DNA of 64,000 nt, taken from assembly GCF_037038585.1 (NCBI RefSeq), contig NC_092520.1, forward strand, positions 149,667,104-149,731,103, in the 5' to 3' direction. This DNA is from Patagioenas fasciata (lineage: Eukaryota > Chordata > Aves > Columbiformes > Columbidae). Both the position numbers and the translations under genes were made by a program. The notes beneath the pieces were generated by a model. That model worked only from the letters and a program-made list of their open reading frames with translations, was not told the DNA's origin and ran no database searches. Each line of letters begins with the position of its first letter. The first letter of the stretch is position 1. Positions 1-12,800 of this stretch are shown here, piece by piece.

Positions 1-34
1 ATCCCAAACATACTGTGATTCTGTGATACTGTGA
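1..34 (+). repeat. CR1 LINE extreme 3' end
   Basis: The first bases are the terminal CR1 segment ending in repeated CTGTGAT-type octamers. The body of the copy lies left of the window. The text shares a 17-base run with the CR1 tail at 7044-7107, so both belong to the same or a close subfamily. Confidence 0.75.
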
Positions 35-3000
35 CCCCAGCAGCCTCCATCTCCGGTCACAGCCACAGCAGGCAGCCCCCCAAAGAGCTGGGGACATCTG
101 TATCTCTTGCCTCCCCTTCCTGCCACATCCATCCATCGGTAAGCAGAAGCCTGTGCAGGCTCTGCAGGGACAAATGCTGCTCCAAAAAGCAACCACCGGG
201 GAAATGGGTGAAAGAAAATGAGAGGGATGTAGGCAAAGTTATTTGAAAAGCCATGCAGATGAGAGAGGGAAACAACAAGAAGCAGTGGTGGGATGAAGGT
301 AAATGCTCTGAATTTAGCTGTGCAGAGCAAGTCAGCATGGTGCTGTGCAGGGTCAGGTGTCTGGGACACCGATGGTGCTTCCCTGCCCCAAGACCAGAGG
401 CACAGAACCCACCAGGGCCTTCAGCAAGGCTGGGCCCATCGAAGAAAGTTCTGCCTTTACGTAAAGACTGGATGAAGTACAAACACATACAGCAAGGTGG
501 TGGGTTTTCTGGAAATTTCAAGAGGAAAACAAGGGAGAGAGCTTTGCAGAAACATTTGCTGCTTTTCCAGAAGGAGATATGCACAGAGGCTGCTGCATTT
601 AACTCCTTCTCCACCCTCACTCATTAAATCAAGCAAAATTTAGCTAAAGTTGCTTGAGACTCGATACCAGAGTGGAAGGAAACCATTACGTTTCTCCTTT
701 TTAAAGTAAACCCAAACACGCAGCCGGCACTTCTGCATCAAGCTCATCAGAACTCTCTTTGAATCTGTCTATTAAAATGGTCCCTGGTCATAGCATGAAA
801 GCATCAAGCGATGAAGAGCCTGCCAGGGCCTGAGAAAAGTTCTTCTAATGACAAGTTCCCCACACTTAAACCTTTTTTCTGCTCTGAATTTCTCTCATTT
901 CATCTTCCCGCTCCTGGTCACACTGTGCATCTCTCTCCTAATCATATCCATAAATTTCCAGCATTATATAGTGGAATAAACAATTGATAAAATTGCCACA
1001 AAAGTAATTGTAAAGGTCACAGTGATCAAAAGTGGAAATGGTGAATGACCCCGAGACCCCATTTCAGTTAAAACACATTCTGCACCATCAAATAAGTAGG
1101 ACCCTCATGAAGCACAGAAAATGTGGTCAAGGAGAAGGGGGGGGGAAAAATTTGGCCTAGAAATGCTACTATTATAATACTAAGTATTATCCAAATAAAA
1201 AGCAAACTATGGGATTGCTTTTCAGATTTTTTAGTGTGAGGGCATACAGTTTAAAATGGATTATCTCTTGGGTGGTTTTGCTGTTATCTGTTTGTGTATG
1301 AGCAGAACCGGACTTCATTATTCTAAACTTTCATTTGGCAGTTTCTCTGTATAGTCTGACCTACCTATCAAATGCATTTTATTCAACACTTTAATTATAA
1401 ACATTTCATAGATTTGGAAGATGAAGGTGCAGGAAGATTTAGGGCATTGCAGACATCATGGCCAGAAGAGACCATAATCAATCAGCTAGCCCGAGCTCTC
1501 GTAGGCAAGGTTTCCCAGTTCTGTTCAAGGTCATCTGGCAGGTGAAAAGCAATGATTTCCACACACCAGTCTGATATTCTGACACCTAATCACATCTCAG
1601 CTGCTGCTGCTCCCCTGGTAGAATCTGCTAAATAATTCATCCCCTCTTTTCACCTAGTTTTTCATATACTTCAAATGAGTTTTGATGTTGTCCTCTTGTA
1701 TGTTGTTTGCCCTTTGCTTAAACCTCCCTTTGAGATGTCTTATCATAAGGCTCAGATTGCAGCAGGTATTTTTAATTCTTTTTTTTTTTTTTTTTTAATT
1801 TCCAGAATCCCTTCCCAGGCACTAAATAATCTTCCATTTTTCCAGGCAGTGCAGGATTGCAGGTAAACAATCACAGCTCACCATCCTCTGAGTGCAAATC
1901 TATTGTAATCGACTTGGCCTCGATGGGCTGGCAGGACTCACGCTGTCCCTGCGCAGAGAGAGGGGGGCACAGTTGGCAAGTGTTGGGGCTTGGGGCACTA
2001 ACCCTTTCCTTCCCTCTCTGATGGGTAAGTACAACAGAAACCTGGATCCCTGCTGCTTGGTTTGGTAGGATGGCTAAAGTATGCTGGAGGAAGGCAGCTG
2101 CTAATACCAGCTGCTGCTTTTCTCCCACAGAATTGAAGCATTCATCAGGGAAGGATGGAGCCGGGAAGGAGCGAGTATTCCTCCCACCATGGAGGATAAG
2201 CCATCCCCTTACTCTGAAGGGTTACTCTGCCTTTCCACCAGCGCATTAGTATTTTCCAGGCTGGGAGGAAGCTGTGCTTCTAAAACTCAGGCTGTAATTG
2301 GAAAAGCTTGCCAGGACGGACCTAATGAGGACACAGCTAGTACCAGCAAAACCATGCTATGCCTGAAGTGGTTTAATTCAGTCCCCTGGGTGACACAGCC
2401 ACAGTAGCAACAGGACTTTTTGTAAGTGAGTGAGCACCCTTTGAATGTGTTATTTCTCTTCGGAGGTCTCTCACAGATCATTGGCACAAATGGAGCCACA
2501 AACACTGCAAACACAGGCCTGTCCTCACCCCCTTCCAAGCCTTGCTGCACTTCCACACCGAGGAACAGCTGTCCTATCCACCTCCTGTCCACAGGCAAAC
2601 CGAGAGTGCAGGAAAGCAGCCAGCACTGTAAGTGGGGCTTTTCACTCCTTGCCCAGGCACAGCCTTGACCAGAGAGCAAGTCTGAGAAAGCTGAGCAGGA
2701 ATTTTGAGTCCTTCCTGTAATAAAAGCCTGACTGAAGCTGGAAACTGAACGTTCATGTTTAGCTCCCCAGCTCAGAAGCCATAAGTCAAACTGACTTGCA
2801 CAGAGCTGCGCAGCACCGGTGGCACAGGTGGGACCTGGGGATGCCACACACTGCTACTCCCCTCCCATAGGGTCCTCTCTCCTCCGTCAGGGAGAATAGG
2901 ATCAGCTGGAGCCATTCCTCCCCCAGCAATTATCCCCCCTCATTTGCAAAATTAATAACCAAGGCAGCACTGGGCCTAGAGCAGGAAGAGTTAATAGGGT

Positions 3001-3579
3001 TACGAAGGGTTTTGCTGGCCTATTTTCCAGGCAGGGACCCTTTAATCTACTTTGGAAACACCTTCACACAAAGGCTGGTACAGCAGCTCAGCTGGAGCCA
3101 GGATTTAATGTGGAAGAACTTGTCCCAAAGAGATTAAAAGTAGCAGTTGGGCGCTGACCCTCCCGTCAGACGGGCAGGAATTTCTCACAGGGGCCGGGGA
3201 GGCGAGGAGGGCAGCTGGATCCTGGGGTAGTGCTGCAGTGTGCCGTGGCTCCCACCATCCACACACCCAACATGCTGCCTAGAGAAGCTGGAGCAAGCAT
3301 GCCAGGAGCCTGGCTCGTCCCCGCGAGCTGCCACCACGGCGCAGAGCAGCACCCCACGCACTGGCTGCCTTCGCAGCAGCAGAGTCTTCCTGAGAAATGG
3401 GTGGGTTCAGCTGTCACCACTCGTGATGAAGGGTTAAATCCTACTGCCCATGCCCCTGGGCAATTCAGACCCAACTCAGACTAGAAAATATGGTAACAGG
3501 ACAGATGAAAGCTGAGGACAAGACAGTGCAGGGACCGTCAGAGTATACATCAATATGACAGCCCTGACTTACGCCCACA

Positions 3580-3653
3580 AAGGAAAAAAGAGGAGAGAGA
3601 AAGAAGAAATTGGAAGAAAGAGAGTGAGAAAAGGAAAAGGAGGGAGAGAGGAC
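3580..3653 (+). repeat. Polypurine tract in SLC6A13 intron
   Basis: About 74 bases of nearly uninterrupted A/G on the plus strand. On the transcribed strand this is a long C/U tract starting about 57 nt downstream of the exon 6 donor, a position where pyrimidine-binding splicing factors can act. Confidence 0.6.
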
Positions 3654-3709
3654 AGCCACAGGCATCCATGCAAGCACAGCTCAGCCATTCAGTCCCCCCT
3701 CCACCTTAC

Positions 3710-3844
3710 CTGGGGATCCCCAAGGCGACTGAGGTCTGGATAAAGGTAAAACAGGATTCCCTGGGATGCTCCAGGCAGGGAGACTCCCCTGATCAGCAGA
3801 ACGACCAGCATGAGGTATGGGAACGTGGCTGTGAAATACACCAC
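3710..3844 (-). CDS. SLC6A13: SLC6A13 coding exon 6: TM5 and loop before TM6
   Basis: Encodes residues 235-279: [10 protein letters not shown], the TM5 helix [10 protein letters not shown], then LPGASQG and the YLYPDLSRL stretch of extracellular loop 3. Acceptor CACAG|GTG and donor CAG|GTAAGG are canonical. In human GAT-2 the corresponding loop has LWDPQ; here it reads LGDPQ. The paralogue SLC6A11 has LSDPQ, so the position is variable. The reading frame continues in an exon left of the window. Confidence 0.95.
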
Positions 3845-6800
3845 CTGTGAGGAAGATGAAGTTCAAGCATGAGCGAGCAGCAAGGGCCAGAGCGTGCAGC
3901 ACCGGCCGGCAGCACAGCACCGACCCCTGGGCTGAGGGACAGGGGCAGTGGTAGCAGATGGGTCAGGCTGCCTCCCCAAGCACCTTCCTGTCATCCGCAG
4001 CAGAAAGATATGAATTTCAATGTGTGCTGAGGAAACTCATAACATGCCACAGCATGTCTGGAGCCAGACAAACCTTTCTGGTCCTAGAAGTGATCAAGAC
4101 CCCAAGCCAGGCTGTCACCAGGTTGGAGTCAGAGTAACCCTACTGAAGCCAGCAGCGCAATATCCACGTGCAACAGTGAAGGAGCTGCCCCCAGTACCCA
4201 TCTGCACAACCCTATCCTCAACAGAGGCCCAAGTTGCACACAGAAAGTCTCTTCTCTTCAACATTTAGTGGCAAGGTTGAAGAGGTGTGCAGATAAGAGG
4301 TAGATACACCCTGAAATGTGATTGCTGCCAAGGGTCCAGCAGGGGCAACACTGGGGCTCCCCCATTCAGGGCAGACACTGGCAAAGGGCTTGTGCCCCCC
4401 ACTCCGCACTGCAGCAACTTACAGCCGCTGCCTCTGGCTGACCCTTGTCCAGATACCCAACATGGATGGGACTTAAGGCAGAGCAGGGCAGCATGTCTCA
4501 GACTTGCCACCAAGGACTCAGACCAAAACAGGATCTTTAAACTCTTGCTTTTTACACCCCTAGTCCCATGAGCAACACAGAGTTACTCAGGTAGGGTTGA
4601 AATCCCTTCTCCTAGCAAAGGAACCATGTCCCTTGAGGGAACACTGCAAGCCAGTATCTGCAAATCCTTTCAGGGACTCCATGTCTGGTAAATATAACAT
4701 TCAATTTGGGGATTACTGGGGTACTTTCAGCACTGTTCAGGCTAATTGCTGTAGCATGCCACAACAATAACATACTGTGGTCTGTGTTTTCCACACAAGC
4801 AACCCAATATCAAGGGCTGATGCAGCCTTCCCAGCAATTCCAAGCAGTGTCATTAGTCCCTTCGTATTGCTGTAACACCTTCAAGACTTACTGACCACCT
4901 TGGAAAAAGCTGTTCAGTCTGTTTTATCATGCTAGGCCAAAAAAGGAATGTTGCTCCTTCGAGTTTTTTCTGTGTAGATGTCCTGAGTGAGGATTCACAT
5001 CAGCACACTTCACCTGAGTGCTACCCTATGGCTTTCTTCTCAGCTTGGGCAGTTACACACTAGAGAACTAAAGCTCATCTCTGGAGGAACCACAGTATGT
5101 AATGATGTGAGATGATCTACTTCTCATTCCTGCCCATCCATGCAAAATGAATTGATGCAAAATCCACCTAAAGCCCACCATCCCTGAGCAGGGTCACAGG
5201 CTCTGCCACAGCTATAGCAATTTCTGCATTAGAGGAGATCCTACTAAGAACAAGCATACAATTTCCCTGTACAGTATAATCACTTTCACTCTGCCCTTGG
5301 ATAATCCTTATGATTCGAGTAATGATTCAAAAAGATTTCCTCTGGATCCACCTTGATATACTCCATCTGAATAAAGCAACATCCAAAGCACCTGTCACTG
5401 CAAGCCCTCCTTTGAGTCAATATATACACTCTTTCGTGATTCAGTTTTGTAATGCAGAAGAACAGAAGTCTTCAAGTGATATTCCATCTGTGAAAAAATG
5501 CGCTACTAGTTGATCATCTCTGCCCACAGCTCCAGGTTTTCTATGCATTTCATGTGCCCGGTTCTATATATCACAGCAGTCTTGAGGTAATGCCACAGAG
5601 GCTTGTGAAAAACACGTTCTTGCTGGGACTCATGATTGACTGAGACGTCTGTACAAGGAGATCCATACCTGCCCCTCTGAATCTGCATCCTGAACATTGA
5701 AGGAACCCAGGGCCACCATCCTTTAGGACAGGCAAACACCATCATTCATTTAATTCTCAAATTTTCAAGGAGTCTCTGATTTAGAGCATTTCAGTGACAG
5801 TTAATCAAATCTGCAGGTCCTACGAGCTGAACAATCATCCCTGTATTTACCGCACAACCAAATTCTTTTTTCATAAAATGACAGGAAGCAAGTATAATAT
5901 TTCTCAGCTCATGAAAGCAAGATTAAAAACAAAAATCACAAAAATAACCCATTGCCTCTGAACCTTACTGCACGTTCTTCCAGGATGCCAGGTTGCACGT
6001 TCTCAGATGGATCTCTAAATAACATCAGTTTGAGGAGCTCAAAACATGAACTGGTGCTGGTTGCCTGGCATATTGTTTGGATTCACATTTTGTTAATGTT
6101 CTATGTGCTTTGCAGTGTGCATAAACTAGCATGTTAAGCTTTTCACTCAACAGACACTCACATCTGCACTGAGAGCAGAGGCCTGAGTTTGGAGAATGTT
6201 TTGCTGGATTAAGTGCGCCAAACTTCTATCTAGCAACAGGAACATCTGGATCCAATGAGATATTACTCAATGCTTGGCTGGGACCCAATCTTTTTATTTC
6301 TTGGGCATTGTTAGCACTAACTACATCACTAGGAACCTTGCCGGGATCAGTGTGATCGTTCTGTCACATGCTGGTCAACAACATCCAGGGTTTTATTTGA
6401 ATCTGATCCACATGCCTCGGTAAAGTGGTTCCATCTGTGACAACCTCCTGCATCTGTGAGTGATCCTCAGGGATGAGCAGTCCTCACATCACAGGATGCG
6501 AACTGTTCTTGCTATTCTGAACCAGGTGATTTCAGCTCATGGTGTTTGTCCCTCCATAGGCAAATCCCCAGGACTAAGGCATATCTCTTCCCCAATGGGA
6601 CTGTATTCCCACAGCCATCAATTTAGTTGGTTTATTCAACATGTGGAGGCTTGATAAACCTATGGACACTGTTGCTTTACTGAAAGAAGGTTTCCGTTTT
6701 CAGGAAGATCTCATAATCACTAGTCCTTTTTGCTGAAAAGCACTTGCATTTAACTTAGAACTTGTATCTAAAATAGACTGGATTTGTTCTCAGCACTTCC

Positions 6801-9800
6801 TACACTATGTTTGCTGTATCTTAGTATCATACTCACTGTTACTATGCTGCCTCTGCTTACTTTAACCAGACCACTACAGCAAGCAGTTGCTCTTTTCTTC
6901 TAATTTTACTCCATAGAAACCAGAAAACATCATCTCTTCAAGCTGCTTGATTTCCCCATCATGTTTCATAATCCCAGACTGTTCTGGAAGCAGGAGAAAC
7001 TGCTAACATCCATACCGTCAGCTTGATGGAAATGAATGCAGCTGGGGGATTGGACTAGATGATCTTTCGAGGTCCCTTCCAATCCCAAACATACTGTGAT
7101 ACTGTGAAGTTTACACCTCATCACACACGATGTCTTGTTCAAAGCATGCTGAGAAGACACCATTTCAATAACATACAAGATCTTTTCATTTCCATCTGTT
7201 CTTGCTGGCTCCAGACAAAGCTGGCTGGGAATGGGTCAGGAGGCAGTAGCAGAAACTAAGTTAAGGGGTCAGTGCAAATGACAGTGGCACACTCTGCAAA
7301 GAGGGAGCATGAGATGGAGCTGGATGGTCACATCAACCTTTCCCAGAAGCATTCAAAGAAATAGCTCTGTGGTGACCAGTGTGGGGAAAACAAACAAATG
7401 AACAAATGCCTTTACTGCTGAGGAATAAGCGCAACTGGAGGAAGAGTTAGGATGAACAAAAAGAAAAAAATGAGATCCCCATGGCAATGAGGCAGAGAGC
7501 GTTGAGGCCATCACAGTTATCTTCCTTGCTATCTAATGAATTTGAAGATTTTCTAGCTGCACTTGTCAGCAGAGGCAAAAACATGCTTCTTGCTCACACT
7601 GTGGTGGGAGGGAAGGGAGCATGCAACCATCCCATAAATAAGAAGATTCAGGGTCTACTGGGCCTGTGGATGCAGAGGGACCAGATGAGGATATACATCT
7701 TGGAAGTTAATGCTCTGAGACATCTCAGTGCTCCCATCCTTTCCTACCCAAAACACAGAGCCTGGCTCACACTCCTGCTGCAAGTTGAGCCCCACAAGCT
7801 CCTACCGGTTTATTCAGGGAGTGGTTCCCGGGGTATCCCTAGGACCTTTCTAAACATACAAAAGGTGACTAGATCAAGCACTCCAGCTGTGATCAAGGGA
7901 AGAGGCTCAATCTGAACCAAGGACTCACCTTGCCTGTAGACTTGACCCCTTTCCAAATGCAGAAGTAACAGATGATCCAGGCCAACAAGAGACACAGAGC
8001 CAGCTCCCAGCGCAGGCTGCCCAGGTGCTGGATGCCATCAGAAATCTTTAGCACTCTCCTCCTGCATTGGGGGGAAACAAAGGAACATCCAGGCGTCACT
8101 GCTGTTGGCCACTAACGTTCCAGACACCACACTGGATCCCACCACCATGGCACCCGGTGGCTCTGGGGAGAAGAGTTCAAGAGGAATCAAGCAGCGCTCC
8201 CCTTTTAAAAGTAATACCAGTCTGGCAGATCCACACATGTTGGACCAAGACATTTCTTCTCCTGTCCTCCTCCCACCCTTCATCTGTCTTGTCCTCTAGG
8301 GTAAGAGGTCTGTCTCTGCAAGAACATGCAGCACTTTGTACACACAAGCTCTGCCTAGGCCTTTTTCATGTAAACCACAAAGTTCACCTACATTTCTGAC
8401 ATGCTTCAAACCTCAAAGTGAACAATACCTTGCACTTACCATGCAGAATCCATGAGGATCACCCAAGAAGCAATGCTGTCCAGCTCCTTCTCCATAGCAC
8501 ACTACTTCTGTCTTTAGGAGGAGCTACCAATTTCACCTCTGCACTCAGAGTAGCATAGCATCTCATACCATGACTAAGATCCAACCAACACCACAATAAT
8601 TCCCATCGCACAGTCAGAAGAGGCCACCTTGGGCATCCTCTTTCAGCCAGTGTGGAGAATAGGATCCTGGACTAGATAGATTTTGGTTCAGCTAAGGTCT
8701 TATGGTATCACCTTGGCCATATAGCATCTTTCCATGTTGTGGGTATGTCAAATCTTCCCCATCACTTACAGAAGTATGGACTCACCCTCCTCCATCTCCT
8801 ACACCACACAGATGGATCTGAGCGTGAAACACCATGGTGCAGTCACAAAATCCCAAGCCTGAGACAGGCAGAGATGGACATGCACTACACTGGAGCCCAG
8901 CAGCAATGTTCCCCCTACTGCAAAGGAAATAGTGGCCTCCTACCTCCCTGCCCAGGGAGGGCAGGAGCAGATGCTTTACTGGAAGCAATGGACAGTGGAA
9001 ATATCCAGTCCCAGGTGCCGTTTCACCTGTAACACTAGGAATGGTCACGGCATTTACAGCAGTCAGCCTCACGGAAAGCAGCCTAAGACCAGCAGGTCAC
9101 ACGTGAGCAGCAGGCAGAGGGAGAATACAGGCTCGGGGAGCACACAGAAGACAGAGAAAGCATAAAAAACTTTGAAATTTTAAACCAGCATCCCTGTGCT
9201 GAGCCAGGAATAGTCCAGAGGTGCTGTGTGCTCCACGCACTGACAGCACCTGGCAGCAAGGGCAGAGCCCTCCATCCCTCCACACACACAAGGAGAATTC
9301 AGAGTGTCAGCAGAGGGGCCATTTGCACAGCCTGTTGGCCGGGACTCAGTGCTTCACTCTGCCTGTTCTCCCAGGAGATGCTGAAGATTATCAGAGATCC
9401 CAAGACAACAGGCCTATGCCTTCAAGTCAGAAATAAAGCTATTCTGTTCCTCAGGGCAATTCACACAAGGTGAGAAAACAATGAAAGTGAGGGAGCTAAT
9501 TTCACTCTGAAGTAAGCTGATCCCAGCACTTCATTTCAATTTTGGTGAACTTCTCCCCTCATCCACCATGCCAGAGCCTTCCAGGACCATGCTGGTATCA
9601 CACAGTAGCATTAATTCAAGGGAACGATCACCTACTGCATCACCAGCATGAACTCTTGTGGTACACCACAGGGCTTCAAGGCCTCCTCTTCAACAGCTGA
9701 ACACAGCTCACAAAACACACAGACAAAAACCCATTGTAGAGCTGTGGCTTTGTGGATCATGACAGATTTTACCCCATTCCCGCTTATAGTCTTGGCACCC

Positions 9801-12800
9801 GTGTCCTGGGCACAGTTACACGGGATGCAGCTACCAGTCAGGTCAATGACTGCATGGGTCAGACTTCTCCAAACAGAACATGAGCGATGGATAATCCAGC
9901 AGATATATAAACTGTAATCCAAACCATTGGGTGATGGACGTTATACCATGAGGGAGTGCTAGTAATTTTATTGAGATTTGCACCCTGGGAAAGTCTGAAC
10001 CAGAGCTTCAGGATGGGGAACATGCAGCCAATTCACCTGCATTGCAGGAGGAAACAACTGTGTAAGGAAGTTCTCAGCTGGCAGTGAAGAGCAAGTGAGG
10101 AGGCAGGGAGAGGAGCAGCACAAATGGAGAAAAGAAGAGTTCAACAGCAGAATGGAATAAGGGAGAAAATGACAATAAATGAAATATCAAGGACCAGAGT
10201 AGGCAAAGCATTGGTGAGGTAAGGTATTGCAGAGTCAGCTAGCCATCACTGAGGTCAGTGAGACTGACACCGAAAAGTTCCAGAGGGACAGGAATGCAAC
10301 ATTAGAGAAGATCAAAGACAGATGTCTCCAAGGCATACCAGCACAGCTCCAGACAAACACCACGAGCCCAGCGAAATTACCCTGGCTGACAGTGCCATCC
10401 CTGAGAGCCTTCACCCTGACCTGCCCAGCTTCCTCTCTTGTGTCTTCTTCTGGCAAGCGTGAGTTAATAGGAAGTGATGCTGCAGGGTTTGTTCCTCGCC
10501 CAGGGAAGTTACGTCCCAGAGGAAAGTAAGGTATAGGCCTGTCCTTTACTTACTCCCAGAACTCGATGACAGGGGAGGTGGCATTTTCATTGGTCACATT
10601 GAGCGTCGAGTTTGCCTTCTGGAGTTCCATGCAGTTCCCTGTGGGAGAGGCCCAGGGAAAGAGGGAGCATAAACAGCAGTGGATGGAGTATTGGAGGATC
10701 CAAAAAATCCCTCCCTTTCTATCCACAGTGTCAAGTCTCATTGACATTGATTTCATATAGACCCAAAAATGCACAAAAGCAGTCCCCTCTAGGATAAAAT
10801 TGGCAAGAAACCTGTGACAATTAAGATGATGGCATTTAATTTTTTCTTCCAGTGGGCATGGTGAGCATTCCTGACCAGCACTGGGTCTATGGCTGACACA
10901 CAGCCCAGGATGACTGGAAGATGCCAAGAAGAAAATTGCCCATGGTGGTTGAAGCCCAGAGCAGGAGCCACCAGAGAGGCCACCACTGCACGGTCCTAGC
11001 CAGGTGCTGCAAGTGGTTGGGCAGTGCCAGCACTGGTGCTCTCTAACAAAGACCCAAATCAACCAAGTTGCTTCCCCAAAAGCACCAGGATCACTGCAGT
11101 GACCCAAGACTCCCAACCCCTATGACCAGCAGTCCCACCCAAGCAGGGGCAAGCCATGCTCTTGAGGTTTGGCCCTGGTCAGCAGCAGGTTTCCCTCAGC
11201 CAGGAGCTGGTGGAGGATTGGGAGAGGGCTCCGCACCCACCTGTGTTCCACTCATGGTCACAGCTGCCCCAAGGGAGGTCAATGGTGAATGAACTGAAGA
11301 GATAAAACAAGGCCCAGGCCAGGACAACGATGTAATAGAAGTTCAGAAGTACAACGATGACCTGTGAGGCGTAGCCAATTCCTGCAGAAAGTGAGCCCCA
11401 ACGGCAGGTCACCCACACACTGGTAGACAGGAAGAGGACTCCCCTTTGGGAGGTGCTCACCCAAAGTTTCCATCTGCTGCTCCATATTTTGACTGTGCTG
11501 CGGGACGAATGCCAGTGGGGTGGCCACCAGAGCCACCATCCCCTCTCTGAAGCTCACCATGACGTATCAGCAGGGGCTTGAGCAGAGACCTCAGGGACCC
11601 CCTCTTCCTACCACCCCACCACAGGCTTCCTTGGGGACTGGCAAAATATGACTGGAAAGCCACCCAAAGGAACAGAAAAATATGACAGTGCTCTAACTGC
11701 TGAAAAAACCCTTCTTCAGACACATCAAAGAAAGTAGCTTGAGGCTGGATGACTGTGCTGAAACAGTGCTAGAAGTAGATCTGACAGCTAACAACTTATT
11801 AAGACAGCTGACACCTTTTACCACTAAGGTTTTAAGTGATCTACAAAATCAGGAAAATGACATAACATTGACTTTAAAAAATAGTACCATATTTTAGGTT
11901 CCTTATAACCTCTAGAAGCATTTTCATCATTTAGCTCTTGGAGGACAACCTCAATTGGGTACAAAGCTCCTGGCCAGAGATAAGGCCATGGAGAAGGAAG
12001 CCAGCATGCAACGTAATTATGGGACCTGTCTGGTGAGGAAGGCCATCAATTTTTCCAGCATGATTCTGGAAAGGGGGCAGCCAGTGCCCCTCCCTGGTCT
12101 GGGATCCCCCGTTGTAGGGGGCAGGTGATGTGTGGAGGTACCTGATGAGCTTAACTGTGGGGAGATGCATTGCCACTCAACCCCCCTGGGGTCCCATGGT
12201 CACCCCACCTTGCCGTGCCCTCCCAGGTTCACCCCACTCACCTTCAAAGAGGGGGCAGATCCTGCGCCAGGCTGTCACCCCTCCCTGGCTGGTATACTGC
12301 CCCAGTGCGGTCTCCAGGAAGAAGACGGGGATCCCACAGGTGAAGAGGAAGATGAGGTAGGGGATGAAGAAGGCACCTGGCAGATTCAAGCAACAGATAG
12401 GAGAAATAAGCCCCTTTGGGTGACTTGACTCAGGGCATCTCCAACCTGGCACTGAGCAGGACCCTCCCTTGGTGGGGAGACAGCCTTGGAGGGGTTGGGG
12501 GCTGTGGGGCGGGAAGGCCATGGACACAGGGGCCAGAAAAAAAAAGGGATTTTTCTCATGTTTTATCTCCTACAGTGATGTAATTGCATGACAAACTCAG
12601 CGTTTAGAAAAGATAAAAAGGAAAGGAAAAACAAAAGAAAAAAAGAGAAGAAAAAGGAAAGGAAAAACAAAAGAAAAAACAGAAGGGAAAGGAAAGGCAG
12701 GGAAAAAGAGGGAAGAGGAAAGGGGAAAGAGAAAGGGGAAGGGAAGCTTCTAGGCCTGATTTTTGTGCAGAAGAGTGAAACAAGTTCCCAGTAGCTATAC

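Larger units (their letters stand above)
1..3709. other. SLC6A13 intron (incomplete), no further exon seen
   Basis: No exon matching the next part of the transporter (start of TM6) is visible on the minus strand, so this is treated as intron running off the left edge. It contains a CR1 tail at 1-33, a T-homopolymer near 1780-1797 and a polypurine tract at about 3580-3653. Nothing else was recognised. Confidence 0.6.

Noticed and set aside
3710-3745. Trp to Gly change in the SLC6A13 extracellular loop 3
   Set aside because: The paralogue SLC6A11 has Ser at the same place, so the position tolerates change and is not evidence of decay.
10554-10560. Apparent stop codon straight after the SLC6A13 loop-2 exon
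   Set aside because: The TAA is part of the donor GTAAGT; joining GA to the next exon's G restores Glu followed by Arg-Arg, as in the family.
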